Shown: positions 52,955 through 64,000 of the stretch, piece after piece
Layout of the letters: each line of letters opens with the position of its first letter
Numbering within the stretch: position 1 is the first letter of the stretch
Assembly: GCA_000827325.1 (NCBI GenBank)
Contig: KN832873.1
Coordinates: 2,184,245-2,248,244, forward strand
From: Oidiodendron maius Zn
Lineage: Eukaryota > Ascomycota > Leotiomycetes > Myxotrichaceae
Reading direction: 5' to 3'
DNA: 64,000 nt
Program-made: the position numbers and the translations under genes
The notes under the pieces: model-generated
Told to the model about the DNA's origin: nothing
The model's input: the letters and a program-made list of their open reading frames with translations, nothing else
Database searches by the model: none

Positions 52955-55447
52955 TTATTGGACATCCTTCGGCTTCCAGAATTGCATCATACGGCTGATG
53001 CGTTTGCCTTTGCTGGCTCGCTCTTTCCTATCCGTCTCCATCGTGCTTGGGGCAGTATACTCGATGGAAAGCTTGCTCCTCTCGCCATGTGAACTGCTTA
53101 TGAGACGAGACAGACTAGCGATGCTGGACCGCTTGCGTGTCGCCGTCGCAGAGGACAGGGAGGCGGAGCGCTGGCCGTCGCGGAACTTGGCGCCGTGCAC
53201 CATTGGGAGAATGGTGCTGTCTCTAGTCATGGTAGAATTGCTGCTAGTGAGGGAAGGGACGTCATCGACGGACATTCTCAACTCAGGGCCAGGCTCTCCA
53301 AGCAGCAATGATTGGAATCCACCATCATCTGCGATGGAGGATGGGGCAGTAGATATGCGCTGGGTATCGTAGGAGAAGGGAGATCGAGGAGATGGGAAAG
53401 GGGACTGCGTAGTAGAATGTGGGCTGGTTGGTGTGAGGTAAGGAGATTGCACGGAGAACGACTGAATGTCGACTGGGGCTAGGTCCTTCGCGGATTTGGG
53501 TTGGAGAGGGGGAGTCGGAGTGGAATCGGAAGACCGGGCTCCAGAATCGGGCCTTGGAGGAATTGAGTCGTCAGCGATTTCCACCGCGTTCATAGTCTCC
53601 TCCAGTATCACTTCATCCTTCAAGGGGTTGCCTGAATTTAAGGAAGGGATACTGGATATCGCTTGCCGTCTGTCGCTTTCGCTCAGGCCGCTGCCCTTGC
53701 GCTTCAATCCCCTCTTTGATGCTTCTTCAAGCGTCCACTCCGTCGCCTGATCTACAGTCACATCCTCTACGTCCATCACCTTAATATCAATCCCGGAGTT
53801 GCCTTGATCATCGTCCTCAATTTTGGTGAGAGATGCCTTATCGGATGCGGCCTTGGCGTCTTCCCACTCATCTTCCTCGTCTTCCTCGAATACATCAGCC
53901 ATCGTGGAGCTGGAATTTAGATGGCGGATGCCGAATCGCGGGTTCTCAAACTCGGGGGACGAAGCAGCACGACGATGATAGTGCATCCCCGGACCACCAA
54001 AATTTCCCATTCCAGCTGCGCTATGCATTCGCTTGGCTCTTGAGGCGGGACCGGCGCCCCTAGTAAATTCATCCCACTCAGGGTCTCTTCCGGAAGGAGT
54101 ATTGAAGGGGCCAAGTGCAGCGTCAAGATCAATTATAGGGCTCGTGATACTTTCCTCGGCTGGTTTTTGAACACGTCTTGGGACCCATGACGAAATATCG
54201 GTGCTGATTTCGGGCATCGGGTAGGTCTCTGTAACAGGAGGTGTAATAGCCGGCTGCTCAACATCCAACATGGTCGCCTCATCAATCGGACCATACGATC
54301 GCGCTGGAGGAGTAGGTGATCTCCGGCTCAACTTTTGAGTCCTCTGTCTAGATTTGCGAGACAAAATTGATCCTGCCCATGACTTAACTTTCTTCTGCTT
54401 CTTTTTACTGGGCTTCCTGGGTACTCCGAGTGCTCGAGCAGTCGAGTGCTCAGTCGACTCGATTGGGATCTCAGGATTGAGTTGTGCAGGAAGGGAGGGA
54501 TCCGAAACTTTGGGACCGACTTCCTTTGACGACTCGGAGCTTGTAGGGCGAGATGATGAGCCTGTATCATCATGGCCAAAAAAAGTCCACTTTTTCGTTG
54601 CAGCTTTGGGAGTAGAAGGGCTACTGGGAGCTTTGGCATGCACAGAATCAGTGAGCATTGGATTGGAGCTATGCCGACGCGGGCTAGGGCCATCTGGCGC
54701 CGAGAATGGTTGCGTGGTGAAATCTAATCTCGCTGATGCAGTTTTCGGGCGAGCAGTCGTTTGCCCACTTGTTGCCGGGGGGCTGTTGGCTCTCTCCTTA
54801 GAAGGGCTTGTAGAAGCTGAGATGATCGAGGAGAGGCTACCAGCTGCCGAATGCCCCGCTCGAATTGTAGTCCCGGACGATTCGCTTGATACCAAAGAGA
54901 GCGGTCGAGGTATGACTTCGATCTCCTCGGCAAATCGGAGTTGCCTGAGTTCTGATCCTGTTGCAGGTGAGACTGGGGCCGATTCAGCTCGCGGGACATT
55001 CTCAGACTTCAGGATCAGAGAGACATCCGAGACCGAGATCGCAGCGGAACGCCTGTGTTGGTGACCCTTCCGCCTTGGCAAGGGACCGGGAGTAAGAGAT
55101 TCGGCCGCCTTGGTCGGGCTGGAGGAGAGCAGCTCAGCGCCACCTTCCTTACCAATTAGCTCACTGGCACCCCTCTTATGTCCACCGGGACGAGAGGGAA
55201 TGGGCCTCGTACCCGGGCTGGGTGGTGGACTAGCCAGACCCGTACTCGGAGAGTTTCCAAATGAGAATGAGGGCAGTTCGGGGGACCGGGCGCCCAGTTG
55301 GATAGCAGACACAGGTCGGCGAGCAGATATTCGAGAGTATGATGCGGGAGCAGAGGTCGATGGGGCGGGAAAGGTGAACTCGGGCAGTGGAAGGGGGGCA
55401 TGGCTGTGTGCTCCTCCCGGAGGTATGGGCTGGACTGTAGAAGTCAT
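52955..55447 (-). CDS. Large Ser/Pro-rich disordered protein (cell-wall proline-rich type)
   Basis: Single exon of 830 aa, ATG at 55447. Pro, Ser, Thr and Arg dominate throughout, with dozens of SP/TP sites and repeated basic RRxS sites (RRKGHQHRRS, PRRHSS), which suggests kinase control. There is no signal peptide or transmembrane segment, so it is probably intracellular despite the label 'cell wall proline rich protein' that I recall for similar Aspergillus entries. Ordered-looking islands: a Lys-rich KPSKKKQKKVKSWAGSILSRK block (around 345-365), an acidic EEDEEDEWEDAK stretch (about 515-530), and a C-terminal basic helix KRISRMMQFWKPKDVQ that could bind membrane or a partner. The function is not known. 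The reverse frames here are shadows. Confidence 0.83.
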   Translation of the reverse strand: MTSTVQPIPPGGAHSHAPLPLPEFTFPAPSTSAPASYSRISARRPVSAIQLGARSPELPSFSFGNSPSTGLASPPPSPGTRPIPSRPGGHKRGASELIGKEGGAELLSSSPTKAAESLTPGPLPRRKGHQHRRSAAISVSDVSLILKSENVPRAESAPVSPATGSELRQLRFAEEIEVIPRPLSLVSSESSGTTIRAGHSAAGSLSSIISASTSPSKERANSPPATSGQTTARPKTASARLDFTTQPFSAPDGPSPRRHSSNPMLTDSVHAKAPSSPSTPKAATKKWTFFGHDDTGSSSRPTSSESSKEVGPKVSDPSLPAQLNPEIPIESTEHSTARALGVPRKPSKKKQKKVKSWAGSILSRKSRQRTQKLSRRSPTPPARSYGPIDEATMLDVEQPAITPPVTETYPMPEISTDISSWVPRRVQKPAEESITSPIIDLDAALGPFNTPSGRDPEWDEFTRGAGPASRAKRMHSAAGMGNFGGPGMHYHRRAASSPEFENPRFGIRHLNSSSTMADVFEEDEEDEWEDAKAASDKASLTKIEDDDQGNSGIDIKVMDVEDVTVDQATEWTLEEASKRGLKRKGSGLSESDRRQAISSIPSLNSGNPLKDEVILEETMNAVEIADDSIPPRPDSGARSSDSTPTPPLQPKSAKDLAPVDIQSFSVQSPYLTPTSPHSTTQSPFPSPRSPFSYDTQRISTAPSSIADDGGFQSLLLGEPGPELRMSVDDVPSLTSSNSTMTRDSTILPMVHGAKFRDGQRSASLSSATATRKRSSIASLSRLISSSHGERSKLSIEYTAPSTMETDRKERASKGKRISRMMQFWKPKDVQ

Positions 55448-57841
55448 GCTTGCGAAAGCCGCTCGCGGCCAACGAAACGCCCTTGGATTAGATAGAAATC
55501 ATAGAATCTCAACGCAGTGTGGCTGCTGCGAAATCCGGGGAAAGGCCAAGATGTCGTCTGCGGGTATCGGTGGCGAAGAAGCGTCGGCAAGGGAGGGTGA
55601 GGGATGCGCTGTCTGGACTCAATTGCCATCAGTCTTGTGCCTATTGATAGCGGCGGTCGGGCCATCCACAAGAAAGGTTGATTCACTTTCGAGCGGAGAG
55701 GGAAGGGAGAAAGTGGGAAGCGTTCACCTACGTGGAATGGCCGTGATACGGCGCGGGAGGATCCTTTCGACAGGCGACCAATGGAGTGGGATTCGAGGGG
55801 AAATGAGGTGCTGGCAGCGCGTGGAAAGGGAAAAGAAGAAGTCAAAGGAGCGGACGACAGAAGAGCATTCGGGGAAGGGAACGCTCTCGTCAAGGCGGGA
55901 GGGGAAGGAGGAAGGGGGGAGAGGATGTTGTTGTTGATGGGGATGCTGAAGGGGAGAGAGAGAGTGAGAGAGACGATCTTCCAGTACGGGGAGAATGGAG
56001 GGCGAGTTGCTCCGTGCCATCCAACCGCGGAGTGAATATTACATAAGCGGGAAGTCGGCCTCCTTCAGGTCAGGTTACGTCCAAACCCTCCCAGCCAGAG
56101 TGGAGGTTCCTGTTCCATTCCGCCCGTCCAGAAATTGGCCCATCTCCTAGCGAGATCACCCTAGCCCCCTTCCGGCAGTGGATAAAGTGCGTGGTTACAG
56201 AGAGAGAGAAGGGCATTGATTATCCCTCGGGCGACGCAGCAAGTGCTTGCGTACAGGAGGCTTGCTCCGGGATGCAGCAACGCAAAACACCATCGCATAA
56301 AACGGCCGATCTGTTCTCCCTCCTCTAGATGGTGCGAACGGCCGCCCACGCACTGCACTGTGCGCTGCATGCAAATACCTGTAGTTGCAGGCCCGGGAAA
56401 AAAGGGCCAGGCCAACCCAGCCAGCGCAGGCTGATCTGTCCTGTACGGCAAGACCGCCTCAGGGGCTGCAGCGTGACACGACAGCCTCCGGCCAGTACGA
56501 AGAGCCAGGACCCGGCAGAAAATCCTACTCACCTCCCTACCCGGGCAAGATCTAAGACAACTGCTCATGCTCAGCTGGTATCGCGCACAGTTGTGTCTGT
56601 CGGCTTGATGCAAGGAGGGCGAGAGAATTATTACTGTGCTGGACTACTGCTGGGAAAATACTGGACGGTAATACGCGTACGGCCTGGGCTGGCGCGCCCA
56701 CCCCACCGCGGCGACGGAGCTGGTACGAGGCATGATGTGGGCGCTGAAAATCTGACATTCAAACAGTAGCTGTCGTGCTGGAACCAAAAAGTTCTCGGGA
56801 GGGAACGTAGTACTGTATACGGACCTTTTCGCACTGTACGCTGTAACCTGAGAGGTGATTGACGTTCGGGCGATTCTTCGGGTTTGTTCTGCAGCGCGGC
56901 ACTGTAGATCGATTGCTCCTGTCAGGGCCACTTCAGATGATAGCTGCCACCTCCGGACAAACCCTGGAATCCTGGAGATACGAAGGATGATGATCGCCTC
57001 CGCCCTTCCCGCCGCAATCTACTCCCCTAGACATACCCCTCACTCGTACTCTACCGCTCTCTGCTGACTTACGGGAGGTGTTTGTGGTCGACCTCGTGCT
57101 GAACGCAGGTACAGCACGAAAATCACCACCGAGGCCCATTCCTTTGTCTCGTCCCGTCTCCCGTCTCGCGGACAATCCGACTGTTGCCATCAATCGACCC
57201 CACGGCGGCCCGGGGCCTTGCGATGCGTATGAAGTAATTCGCCTGGGCTAAACCACGACTGGCATTCCAGAGTTTGAGATGACGGCCCACTGGCGACGTC
57301 TTCCTCCACCTATTGGCAGTAACACGACGGGGTCGCCGGCTACCTAGTCAGCCTCTTCTCAAAGGGGATCGTCCCGTCGTCTCAGCCAGCCGACTGGCAC
57401 AAGAATGGATTGTTTGCTTTGCTGTCCCTCCTCACTATCTCAGTCTCAGAACCTCATCTCCGTTCATCTCGGCTCTGCCTGGAGGGCGCGCTGTATCAGG
57501 TCGAGAGTAGGATAGATCTGGGCGGAATGATATATTGCCTGGAAAATATTGAGTGGTAACAATGTCCCTTTATCTCTCAAGAGCGGGCCCCGTTCGGTTA
57601 AGATCGTCATTACCCTAGATACATCGCTTCGGAAGTTGAACGGGAACGGGAACCTCACTTACCTAAGATATTTTAAGTCACGTGTTGTAGCCTCAGTTTA
57701 ACATCCCGTGATGCGAATCCCGAAAATTCCTCTAATCTAGGTAAGCCATTCGCGAACAGATACCTGCACCGCAATGGCGATTGGCCGGCTGCCTGCAGAA
57801 TAGAGTGCGGTCAAGTGCCGGTTTAGCGGTTTGAACACAAC
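55448..57841. other. Divergent intergenic region
   Basis: About 2.4 kb between divergent starts. The left ~600 bp is a purine-rich (plus strand) leader or promoter of the disordered protein gene, with upstream ORFs on the minus strand. The remainder shows only unsupported ORFs and no RNA gene or repeat. Confidence 0.5.
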
Positions 57842-59802
57842 ATGCTGCACAGTCAAGTCAGCACCTTGGCATACAGAATTGCGGCGCGTTCAATACGTCA
57901 CGTGAATGGCCGTGTATCAATTAGGACCATCACCACCAGCCTGGATGGTAGACAGGAGAAGAATTCGTCCCAGGTGAAAGGCCGTCCCTTAGATTCTAGA
58001 TGGATTCGTCCTCGGCAATGTATCGTTGATACAAAACATCCAGCTCACACTGTGAGCCCTTCCGCATAAGTCACCTTGAAACACGACGACATTGCTAACA
58101 TTGAACAGGCAAAAGTGGACGTCTTGATGCGTTTGAATAGACACTTCCGTCCAAGTAGAGGTGTCTGGCGTGACTGGTTAAAAAGACCATCTAGTGATAC
58201 ATCCCGCTTTGATGAGGCCATTGTCATTCTTGCAACTCCGAATTTTGCGAGGTGGCTCCAGGACGAGACTACATTTATCCCAAAGGTCCTAAACACCATA
58301 GTTCGCTATGATGAACATATCGAGAGGAAGATTACTCAACAGGAGGGGCGTCGGCCGGAGTTCACAATTGACGTCGTTTGTGCATGTGTTGATGGGCTCC
58401 CTCCCAGGCCTGACTGGATTGTCTCCCGCGAGGTTCGATATCGCCGAGAAGGATTCGCTATTCTTCATGGCCGTGCTGACCAAATTGTGCCTGGATTATG
58501 GGGGGATGGGGCCACAAGACAACAAACCGGCGCTGTCGTCAGCTCGAGCCTGACATTTTCCAGTTATCAGGAGCCCAGTTCTGTGGTGCCTTTTACAGAA
58601 ATCACCCTACCTTTGGCAAATACGATATTCGCAACTGGAGAAGACTCCAAGGTGTTTGTTTCAAAATGGCGGTTCATAAAAGATAACCAGTACGAGAAGA
58701 TAATGAGTGAGGAGAAGAACCACCAAACGATCAATGTTTTCGGTGGCAAGGAAAAAGGATTCCCGCCTGGTTATATACCGGTGATCCCTTTAACTCCAGT
58801 TCGCCGAATCGCGAGCGGCCTTGGGAATATCGTCCGGCAGCTCGACTTTGATGGAGGTGTAGCAGGTCCTGCCTCCCGTGAATTGGAGGAGTGTATAAAT
58901 GAGTATTTGAGCATGATTAAGCACAAGGAGGAGAGGGCTGAAGTGCTGGCCCTCATTACACCGTCAGAGTCGATGCCGAATCCACCGACTGCAGTTCCAT
59001 TAGAGACTTTCACCGACGCAAAGGCCATAAGATCTTTCTGGAAGGAGGGCGGTAATGACTCTAGGCTCATTGGCAACTGGTTACAAAGGGGGGCTACCTT
59101 ATGTAGTGTCGGTATGTAACCATCATTTACCCTTTCACAATCATATGCTAATATGGATTAGTGAGCGGAGGTGGAGGATGGGGCCCTACTCTGGGACTCT
59201 TATCACTGGATCCCCAACTAACACATGACACCGCCGACCAAGAGCCATTCGTGGACCCATTTGCAAACCCATTTGCATCAGAGGACGATCAGCCCTCTTT
59301 CATGGTAGGGGGGGTTGTAAAACCCAACTCCTACATACAATTCTTCCTCTCGGCAGATGAGAAGAGGTTCAAAATAAATGAGCCTCTCCCAACTGAGCGG
59401 AAGCTCACCCCAGGCGGTGTATATTCGTTCACGGCCGTTGGAGCTGTTCCAAGCGACACCCGAAAATTCCGAGCTCCAACAAAGGCTTGGGTGGCAAATA
59501 AGACCATCGAAGGTAAAAATCTTACCCATGCCAGACCTGGGCACTTTGGAGCTGTCTCGGAGTCTGGTATATTTCTCAGGTCTGCAGAGGTCAAGGATGG
59601 GAAGATGGCAGGCGAGGAGTCTGTAGAGCAGACTCCGATTCTGTCAAAAGTCAATGCCCCATTTTCCTATTTCTATAGGGATATGCGATCAGCAGAAGAG
59701 AAAGAGCGTGATGAGCCGATGTTGGTGAGAAGGTATTATGCTGGGCGCCCCACTCGACTCATACGGAAGGTAGGTATCCATACCTTGGAGGCTCCCGAAT
59801 AG
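57842..59802 (+). CDS. Conserved-looking protein of unknown function, mitochondrial-type N terminus
   Basis: Three exons, 57842-58051, 58109-59111 and 59162-59802, give 617 aa; introns are 57 nt (GTGAGC, GCTAAC branch, GAACAG) and 50 nt (GTATGT...GGATTAG). The first ~45 residues are rich in Arg, Ser and Thr with almost no acidic residues (LAYRIAARSIRHVNGRVSIR), as in a mitochondrial presequence. The body is a globular, soluble-looking protein with no transmembrane helix. A striking VSGGGGWG motif spans the second junction (about 405-412), followed by LGLLSLDPQ. That region (NWLQRGATLCSVV before it) looks strongly constrained and could be a nucleotide or cofactor loop. I do not recognise the family, and no catalytic residues can be assigned. 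Confidence 0.85.
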
Positions 59803-60304
59803 GGGATATGAATGATATAACTTGTACTTTATAATGAGGTCGAAATACAAGAACCGGAGGTTATCCACTCCATCGCAACTCCTCGTCCTAGGGAAGAGTT
59901 CATCGAAGGAAACGCTGGTTGTATCATAGTTTCTTCATGTCGACGCGCAACCGTTAAGAAAAAGTATTACAGATGTGTAAAGCTACCTCAAGAAAACAGA
60001 ATATACAGGCGAATTCCAAATCTAAGGGGCCTTCTAAATCCTCTACAATACACAAAAGCTAATATGATTCTGACGAATGATAAATCTCCGTCATTATGAG
60101 CTGTAACCTTGTGCATGAATTCCAGGTCTGCTGGGAATGATATATCACGTGATTAATTTTACCGAGTTGCAATTCGACGTCAGCCATGAAAGTTCGAGTG
60201 TTTTTGAAACTAGAATCTACACTTTGCTTCTTGTCAGAAGCACACCAACGGCAGAGCTCGACTTTAATTTTCCTCCGCTCAAATCGCTCTCCATTAAAAA
60301 TACA
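59803..60304. other. Intergenic, 3' UTR and Aly/REF promoter
   Basis: About 500 bp, AT-rich, between two plus-strand genes. Nothing else recognised. Confidence 0.55.
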
Positions 60305-61734
60305 ATGGATAGAACTCTCGATGAGATCGTGTCTGAACGGAATGTAAGCCACAATCTGTCATTTAGCTCAGCCTCGTGCCTGATGTACCTTTGAAGATGC
60401 AACAATAGCTAATGGGCTGAGTAGAGACAGGGTGGCTCTCGAGGACGCTATGGCGGCCGAAGAAATGAGTATCCTCGTGATGGCGTAAGAAAGGTATGAA
60501 CGCCCAATCCTGTTTTTGGCGTCTGCTAATGGTTTACATTTTGTCGCAGGTGCCTACCTCTCCTCCTCCTCAATCCTTACACATATGAAATGGAACTCGG
60601 AATCTCCTTCAGGCATCGCCTCGTTGCAGCCGAATCCTCAGCGCTCGGTGCCTCGTGGCGGTTTGGAGACGTACAGCCAATTGAACATATCAGCTAACCC
60701 GGGCCTCTCCTCCTTTTACACAGTCGACTCGAGATGATAGTAGAAATATTGATTCGTGAGTTAAACTTTCAAATAATGGCAAAAACATGATCTAAACCGT
60801 AAAAATAGTGAATGGGTTCATGATAAATTCGACAGCGATTGTATGCGGTAACTCTTTTATTGTCTCGAATCTCCGCTTACGATTTACCAGCGGAACGACG
60901 ACCTGCTCGCGGCTCAAGACGCTACTCTCCGGAGCCATTTCAGTGAGTTCATGTGTCTTGAGGACTGTATTTATGACTAACCTATATATAGCGAGGTTAA
61001 CAGTACAAAGCTTCGCGTCGAGAACCTGCATTACGATTTGACAGAAGAAGATTTAGACGTATGTCATACGGGCATTCTCGGGATATGCATAAACTAATGG
61101 AGGATATAGGATTTATTCAACCGGATCGGCCCCGTTTCCAAGCTTGCGCTTACGTACGATCGGGCTGGTCGCTCCGAGGGCATTGCCTATGTCACATATG
61201 AGTCGGGCCAAGATGCCAGGCGAGCCATTCGTGAGTTTGACGGCGCAAATGCGAAAGGTACGGTAATTCCTATAAAATCTTAGATCCGCCTAATGTCTTC
61301 CAGGTCAACCTATTCGGTTAATTCCAATCCCAGCAGGCCCCTCGCGTCGGAACCCTTTTGATAATGCAGTCCGGCCCCGCTCTTTGGCAGACCGTATCAC
61401 TGTCGCTCCTGGCGCTAGGTCTAGATCTATATCTCCCGTCCGCCATTCAGACGTTAGTGGACCGGCTCCTAGTAACGTTGATCGCTACATCCCAGGCAAG
61501 GAGAGCCGGTCCCGCAGTCCCTTGCCTCATCGGAGGGACGGGCGACGTCCGGGTGCCAGACGGGAGAGGGGGGATAGAGGAGGTCGAGGTGGTGAGAGGC
61601 TTGCAAAGGATGGCAGACCTAAGAAGACTCAGGAGGAGCTGGACGCTGAGATGGAAGACTACTGGGGTGCCAAGGAAAACGGCAACGAGACTGCGGCCAC
61701 TGTGGCTCAAGATGATATGGACATGATTGAGTAA
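60305..61734 (+). CDS. Aly/REF mRNA export factor (Yra1/Mlo3 family)
   Basis: RNA-binding adaptor that links spliced mRNA and the UAP56/Sub2 helicase to the Mex67 export receptor in the nucleus. Eight exons: 60305-60343, 60425-60493, 60724-60755, 60809-60840, 60891-60942, 60992-61058, 61110-61257, 61304-61734; 289 aa with frame kept at all junctions. The N-terminal UAP56-binding motif MDRTLDEIV, an Arg/Gly-rich segment (RQGGSRGRYGGRR) and EYPRDGVRK precede one RRM (about 78-155) with RNP2 LRVENL and RNP1 RSEGIAYVTY. An Arg/Ser/Gly-rich tail and the C-terminal helicase-binding LDAEMEDYW box complete the family plan. Intron 2 (230 nt, with GCTAAC and a TTTTACACAG acceptor) is the longest intron here. 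Small exons of ~32 nt make it easy to mis-annotate. Confidence 0.93.
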
Positions 61735-62989
61735 AGGATGAGCCAAGTTCACAATTAGCGGTTAGATAAGAAGAAGTGTGTGCGAAGTAGCGTCCCCGCA
61801 ATTATCCGATAGTCTGTTCCGCGGCTCAGGCCGATTGGCATATTTCAGGACATTTATCGTCCCATTAAAGATGATGTGAGCACAGTATAATTTGCCCATC
61901 TTAGCACGAGCACAATTTCCAAGCCCTTGCCTCGCAGTCAATAAATGTCGACAAAGATCTCAAGACATATTCATGTAACCAAAGTGGAAGCGACGAGAGT
62001 GCCCCCCTCACATCCGTAGCCTACGGAATACAGTTACAGTATTCAGAGGACACAATAGATGGCAAACGGCGATTGTCAGACGAACACAGCTGAATCTTTT
62101 GGCGTTCAGTAAGTTAGGAAAAAAGGGGCTGATGAGTAAGCGAGCCAGTACCTGACTAGCGCCAACCAACACCAACGCGAGCGTGGCGCAGGGGATTCCG
62201 CTACTTGGGACGAAATTTGGAGGCTGGCGATCTCGGTCAGCACCACAACAATGGGAACCAGTGGCTGCATGACGGAAGCCGCGGCAAGCCAACCAACACG
62301 CAAAAGAAATGATGTTCAACCTCCAAAGTTCAGAGTGCGTAAGTAGGCGACTTCCTCGTCCTGTCCTCTGCTCAAGGGGCCCTGGCGACCACGAGAAACA
62401 AGAGGCTTTGTGCAATCCTTCCCGTTGAAACCGTTCTCAAACTGAGCCTCATCGCCCACGATCAGACTACCTTTTGACCAACGAGGCCGCAGCAGGCCTC
62501 GTAACGGGCGGGCCATGGTATTATTGGAACCGGGGAGGCTGTACAAGTGTCGTGCTCCCGGATCCTTCGACCGATACTACGGTGCGCAGAGCCGTGGGGT
62601 CCCTTTTTATTTTTGGGCTCTTACTACTGGCCGGGCTTGACTGTGCTTGTGGCTCTGCTTTACTCCTACGGGCTTGGTGTGAGGAGTTTCCTCTTTCGTC
62701 CCCGCCCACGTTGTCTCCTTGCACCCCCAGCTGATCGGTTTAGATCTCGCCCTTGGCATGATGCTACGGTGCGGCCAGGCTGCGCCTCACCACTTCAATT
62801 TGGCTCGAGGCGAGATAATACGCCCATCTTGCCCGTCCCTCTGTCGTCGATCTCGTTCGCTCTCTTTCCTGTTCGCTCTCGGCTCTTGTCGCGACTGTCC
62901 CTTTCGTTCTTCAAACTCAATGTATATGTGCTCATAGCAGCTCGTTCGAGTGGGCGCGATCCGTCAAGTGAACTTGGCTCGCATCCATC
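61735..62989. other. Intergenic between Aly/REF and mucin-like gene
   Basis: About 1.25 kb. AATAAA at 61940-61945 could serve the upstream gene. A GAGGCC-GCAGCA-GGCCTC inverted repeat is at about 62482-62499. A pyrimidine-rich region precedes the mucin-like start. No other gene supported. Confidence 0.55.
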
Positions 62990-64000
62990 ATGCACTATCC
63001 GATACAGCTCCTATCCTTGGGAGTTCTAATCCTCCAAGGCGTGGCTGCATTGGAAGGACCCGCACGTATAACCGCCAGGGCAGGTGAGTTGCGATAGCTG
63101 TTGGACACACCAAATCTTGGGATACTAACAAAATTATAGAGCTAGTTGACGCAATCAAAGTTCGAGATGGCAGTGAAAAGTCGGATTGTACGGAAACCAT
63201 CACATCGACCCTGAACGGGCCTGCTCCCGTTGCGCCAGAAACATGTTCCCATACCCTCACAGTGGTAGTGCAGAGCGATGATAATAAAGGTGGCGACCAA
63301 TCCAGTAGTACTACTACAACCACTCATTCAAGCAAAACTTCTACTACCACAACTACCACCTCGAGCAAAAGTACAACCAGTACAACCAGTACAACCAGTA
63401 CAACCAGTACAACTAGTGCAACCAGTGCAACCAGTACAACCAGTACAACCAGTACAACCAGTACGACCAGTACGACCAGTACAACCAGTACAGCCAGTAC
63501 AACCAGTACAACAACCAGCACAACAAGTACAACAAGTACAACCAGCACAACCACAACAAGCACCACCAGTACAACGGCAACGTCGCCTACTACTACGACC
63601 ACGACCACCACAACAACATCGCCTACCACTACTACCACCACAAGTAGTAGTAAGCATAGCCATACAGCAACCGATCTCACAAGCACTACTACAACTTCCT
63701 CGTCGAAGGGCATAGGGGTGATCATATGGTCTATAGGTGGTCTTTCACCAACAACTACTACATCAACCACGACAACCTCTCTAGTCAGCCCGAGTCATGT
63801 AGATGGCCCAACAACTACTACCGCAACTTCAGTGGATTCTGGCCAAGGAGCAAGCGGTAGCGGCAATGGTAACCCCCAAACTACAACTACAACCACGGTT
63901 GATTCTGGCCATGGAGGAGGCAGCCCTGGTAATGGTGACCCAACAACTTCGCCCAATCCCCCGGAACAAACACAGACAACTCCCTCGTTTCCAACCTTCC
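62990..64000 (+). CDS. Thr/Ser-rich mucin-like secreted protein (5' part, runs off window)
   Basis: Exon 1 (62990-63083) encodes a signal peptide ([20 protein letters not shown]). A 56-nt intron (GTGAGT, ACTAAC branch, ATTATAG) leads to exon 2 from 63140, open to the window end; 318 residues are visible. After ~50 ordinary residues with two Cys (SDCTET, PETCSH), the protein becomes Thr/Ser-rich: about 20 STT-type tripeptides encoded by a 9-bp repeat, then Thr runs, then two similar modules of the form TTTTxxSVDSGxGxGSGNGxP. Such proteins are heavily O-mannosylated at the cell wall or secreted. No catalytic or binding domain is visible yet; it could lie beyond the edge. It may be a wall glycoprotein or the linker region of a secreted enzyme. 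Confidence 0.8.
63368..63560 (+). repeat. 9-bp minisatellite (AGTACAACC)n coding for STT
   Basis: Roughly 20 units of AGTACAACC with minor variants inside the mucin-like gene. It opens long Val/Leu-, Gln/Pro- and Cys-rich frames on other frames and strand, which are artefacts. Confidence 0.9.

Noticed and set aside
63324-63770. Long reverse ORFs rich in Val/Leu or Cys/Gly, and a plus-strand Gln/Pro/Val-rich ORF (63278-63715)
   Set aside because: They are alternative readings of the 9-bp repeat in the mucin-like gene; the STT frame has a signal peptide and a valid intron.

Overview
This is nuclear DNA of a filamentous ascomycete, most likely Eurotiomycetes (an Aspergillus/Penicillium-type fungus; this is inference from gene content, not a database match). 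The signs are short introns (about 37-230 nt, mostly 50-80) with GT...AG ends and CTAAC-like branch sites, one gene per roughly 2-3 kb with long spacers, no operons, and fungal families such as Zn2Cys6 and C2H2 regulators, an Anp1/Mnn9 mannosyltransferase, a PTH11-like rhodopsin-domain protein, a P450 and a copper-only SOD. Because most genes are split, I rebuilt coding sequences by joining exons. Exon coordinates are in each entry, and every joined model keeps frame.

Left part (1-22 kb): the 3' end of an unrecognised gene, dUTPase, a membrane-anchored alpha/beta hydrolase, a large C2H2 zinc-finger protein, a small intron-split DUF202 membrane protein and a Zn2Cys6 transcription factor. A gene-poor stretch of about 6 kb follows. 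At 18.75-20.2 kb is a broken molybdenum-cofactor-sulfurase-like gene (NifS-type domain only, three frame breaks), then a doubtful hypothetical gene and the tiny V-ATPase subunit f gene.

Middle part (24-46.8 kb): a GPI-anchored copper-only SOD-like surface protein, a seven-exon rhodopsin-domain membrane protein, a Myb-like protein, a SAM methyltransferase, a Cys-rich low-complexity protein with an 18-bp tandem repeat, a cytochrome P450, a diverged AT-rich direct repeat, NAD kinase, exosome subunit RRP46, and a PP2A activator (PTPA) divergently arranged with RRP46 across 188 bp.

Right part (47-64 kb): a disordered Ser/Pro-rich protein, an Anp1/Mnn9-family mannosyltransferase with an 18-nt terminal coding micro-exon, a Pex4-like E2 enzyme, a large disordered Pro/Ser-rich protein, a conserved-looking but unidentified protein with a mitochondrial-type N terminus, an eight-exon Aly/REF (Yra1/Mlo3) mRNA export factor, and the 5' part of a Thr/Ser-rich mucin-like secreted protein that runs off the window.

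The genes are mostly housekeeping (dNTP hygiene, NADP supply, RNA decay and export, phosphatase control, vacuolar acidification, cell-wall mannan) mixed with regulators and accessory enzymes. I see no secondary-metabolite cluster, intact transposon, tRNA, rRNA or CRISPR, and no convincing previously undescribed system. The items most worth a second look are the decayed sulfurase, the diverged direct repeat, and the two unidentified proteins at 33.5-35.4 kb and 57.8-59.8 kb.
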